NCBI GenBank assembly: GCA_945881885.1
Contig: CAMCVI010000005.1
Span: 62,001-126,000 of the forward strand
Source: Chryseobacterium gleum
Lineage (GTDB): Bacteria; Bacteroidota; Bacteroidia; Flavobacteriales; Flavobacteriaceae
Reading direction: 5' to 3'
Length of the DNA stretch: 64,000 nucleotides
Numbering within the stretch: the stretch's first letter is position 1; every line of letters starts with the position of its first letter. Positions 62,927 through 64,000 of this stretch are shown here, piece by piece. Below the pieces are notes generated by a model. That model saw only the letters and a list, made by a program, of their open reading frames with translations. It searched no databases and was not told where the DNA came from. The position numbers and the translations under genes are program-made.

Positions 62927-64000
62927 CTATTTCAAACTTTGATACGCAATTAACGCCATAAGATAAGCAAATCCAGTCATAAAAACCAATTGAATAATAG
63001 GCCACTTCCAGGAGTTGGTTTCTTTTTTAACTATGGCAAGCGTACTAACACATTGCATGGCAAAAGTATAAAATAAAAGCAACGAAATACCTGTAGCAAA
63101 ATTGAAAATTTTATTACCATTTGCATCAACATCTTCAGCCATTTTCATTTTTATAGTAGCTTCTTCATCATTCTGATTTCCTACACTATAGATGGTGGCA
63201 AGTGTACCAACAAAAACTTCTCTTACTGCGAAAGAACTTAAAACTGCAATTCCAATTTTCCAATCGTATCCTATAGGTTTGATGACAGGTTCGATTGTTT
63301 TACCCATTATCCCAATATAAGAATTTTCTAATTTGTAAGCAGAAACATGATTTTTTAGTACCGATGGATTTATTTTTTGTTGGCTAGAAAACACCTTTTT
63401 TTCAACTATTTCTTGTGCTTTTTCAAAATTTTGTCCAGGGCCATGGGATCCTAAAAACCATAAAACTACAGAAAAAGCTAAAATTATTTTTCCAGCTCCG
63501 GTTACAAACGCTTTGGTTTTTTCTAAAACATTTAGTGTAACGTTTCTAAATTGAGGCACTTTATAACTTGGCATTTCTACTACAAAATACGATTTACATT
63601 TTAATTTTAGTGCTTTATTTAATATATATGCTGACCCAATTGCCACAAAAAACGCCATTAAATACAAGGCCATTAAAGTTAAACCTTGTAAACTGAAACC
63701 TAAAATTCGTTTTTCTGGAATTATTAATGAAATTATAATAGCATAAACTGGTAATCGAGCGGAACAAGTAATAAAAGGTGTAATTAAAATAGTTATTAAT
63801 CGTTCTTTCCAGTTTTCAATATTTCGGGCGCTCATAATAGCAGGAATAGCACACGCCGTTCCAGAAATTAAGGGCACAATACTTTTTCCTGACAATCCGA
63901 ATTTTCGCATGATTTTATCCATCAAAAACACAACACGACTCATATATCCGCTTTCTTCTAAAACAGAAATAAATAAGAACAAAAAGGCAATTTGTGGAAT
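62927..64000 (-). CDS. feoB: Ferrous iron transport protein B, C-terminal part (continues past the window)
   Basis: GTP-dependent ferrous iron transporter of the cytoplasmic membrane. Only the C-terminal half, about 357 residues, is in the window; the frame stays open to base 64000 and the in-track start at 63982 is not a true start. The membrane domain has ESGYMSRVVFLMDKIMRKFGLSGKS (given here as ESGYMSRVVFLMDKI), VPLISGTACAIPAIMSAR with the Gate/Core motifs, LITILITPFITCSARLPVY with the conserved Cys, and AVLSSFAVREVFVGTLATIY. The G domain is outside the window. Confidence 0.95.
   Translation of the reverse strand: MPQIAFLFLFISVLEESGYMSRVVFLMDKIMRKFGLSGKSIVPLISGTACAIPAIMSARNIENWKERLITILITPFITCSARLPVYAIIISLIIPEKRILGFSLQGLTLMALYLMAFFVAIGSAYILNKALKLKCKSYFVVEMPSYKVPQFRNVTLNVLEKTKAFVTGAGKIILAFSVVLWFLGSHGPGQNFEKAQEIVEKKVFSSQQKINPSVLKNHVSAYKLENSYIGIMGKTIEPVIKPIGYDWKIGIAVLSSFAVREVFVGTLATIYSVGNQNDEEATIKMKMAEDVDANGNKIFNFATGISLLLFYTFAMQCVSTLAIVKKETNSWKWPIIQLVFMTGFAYLMALIAYQSLK

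Overview
The window looks like core chromosome of a Flavobacterium-type bacterium (Bacteroidota, Flavobacteriaceae). It is strongly AT-rich. Many genes are preceded by the Bacteroidota -7 element TAnnTTTG. Outer-membrane and secreted proteins are numerous, two proteins end in type IX secretion sorting domains, succinate dehydrogenase is a three-gene sdhCAB of the b558 type, and families largely confined to this phylum occur (DUF4271, DUF3098, DUF4296, DUF5686, YugP-type peptidase). I count about 60 protein genes and one tRNA. I see no prophage, insertion sequence, CRISPR array, restriction system or biosynthetic cluster, so this is mostly a housekeeping region.

Layout: 0-10 kb has the start of a DUF5686 gene, Fe/Mn superoxide dismutase, and an AddA-like helicase-nuclease separated from its AddB-like partner by kbl and an OmpA/TSP3 protein. 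10-15 kb holds an alpha/beta hydrolase, aminopeptidase P and a BNR-repeat secreted protein. 15-19 kb is sdhCAB. 19-26 kb holds an Ig-like lipoprotein, ComF, a coiled-coil membrane protein, glyS, and the DUF4296-pyrC-polyprenol-phosphate mannosyltransferase operon. 26-32 kb holds DUF4271-hemD, pckA, DUF423, a saccharopine dehydrogenase-like gene and a zinc peptidase. 32-38 kb holds leuS facing the ftsX-DUF3098-uppP-truB operon. 38-45 kb holds pyrH-frr, an SDR, asnS, rpoN and a PAP2-like protein. 45-50 kb holds tRNA-Ser at the end of an acyltransferase-ansA unit, then tatD and a LuxE-like protein. 50-56 kb holds two T9SS cargo genes, gdhA, an HD hydrolase, an acyl-ACP desaturase, a PlsC-like acyltransferase and bacilliredoxin. 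56-64 kb is a metal and pigment region: lycopene cyclase with an outer-membrane protein, a DtxR-family regulator, a ZIP transporter, a FecA-like TonB receptor, a small FeoB-associated protein and the 3' half of feoB.

The most unusual material is outside the gene list. Short dispersed word repeats fill many spacers, and at least three of them run in frame through real coding sequences (leuS twice, an SDR gene once). A perfect 8+8 bp dyad lies on the -7 element of the outer-membrane protein/crtY operon beside the dtxR-type gene, which suggests metal control of that operon. Three genes have a -7 box only a few bases before the start codon, as expected for leaderless or nearly leaderless mRNAs. 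A hairpin-forming dyad lies inside the putative sdhCAB promoter. All functional calls are from reading the sequence; no database search was run.
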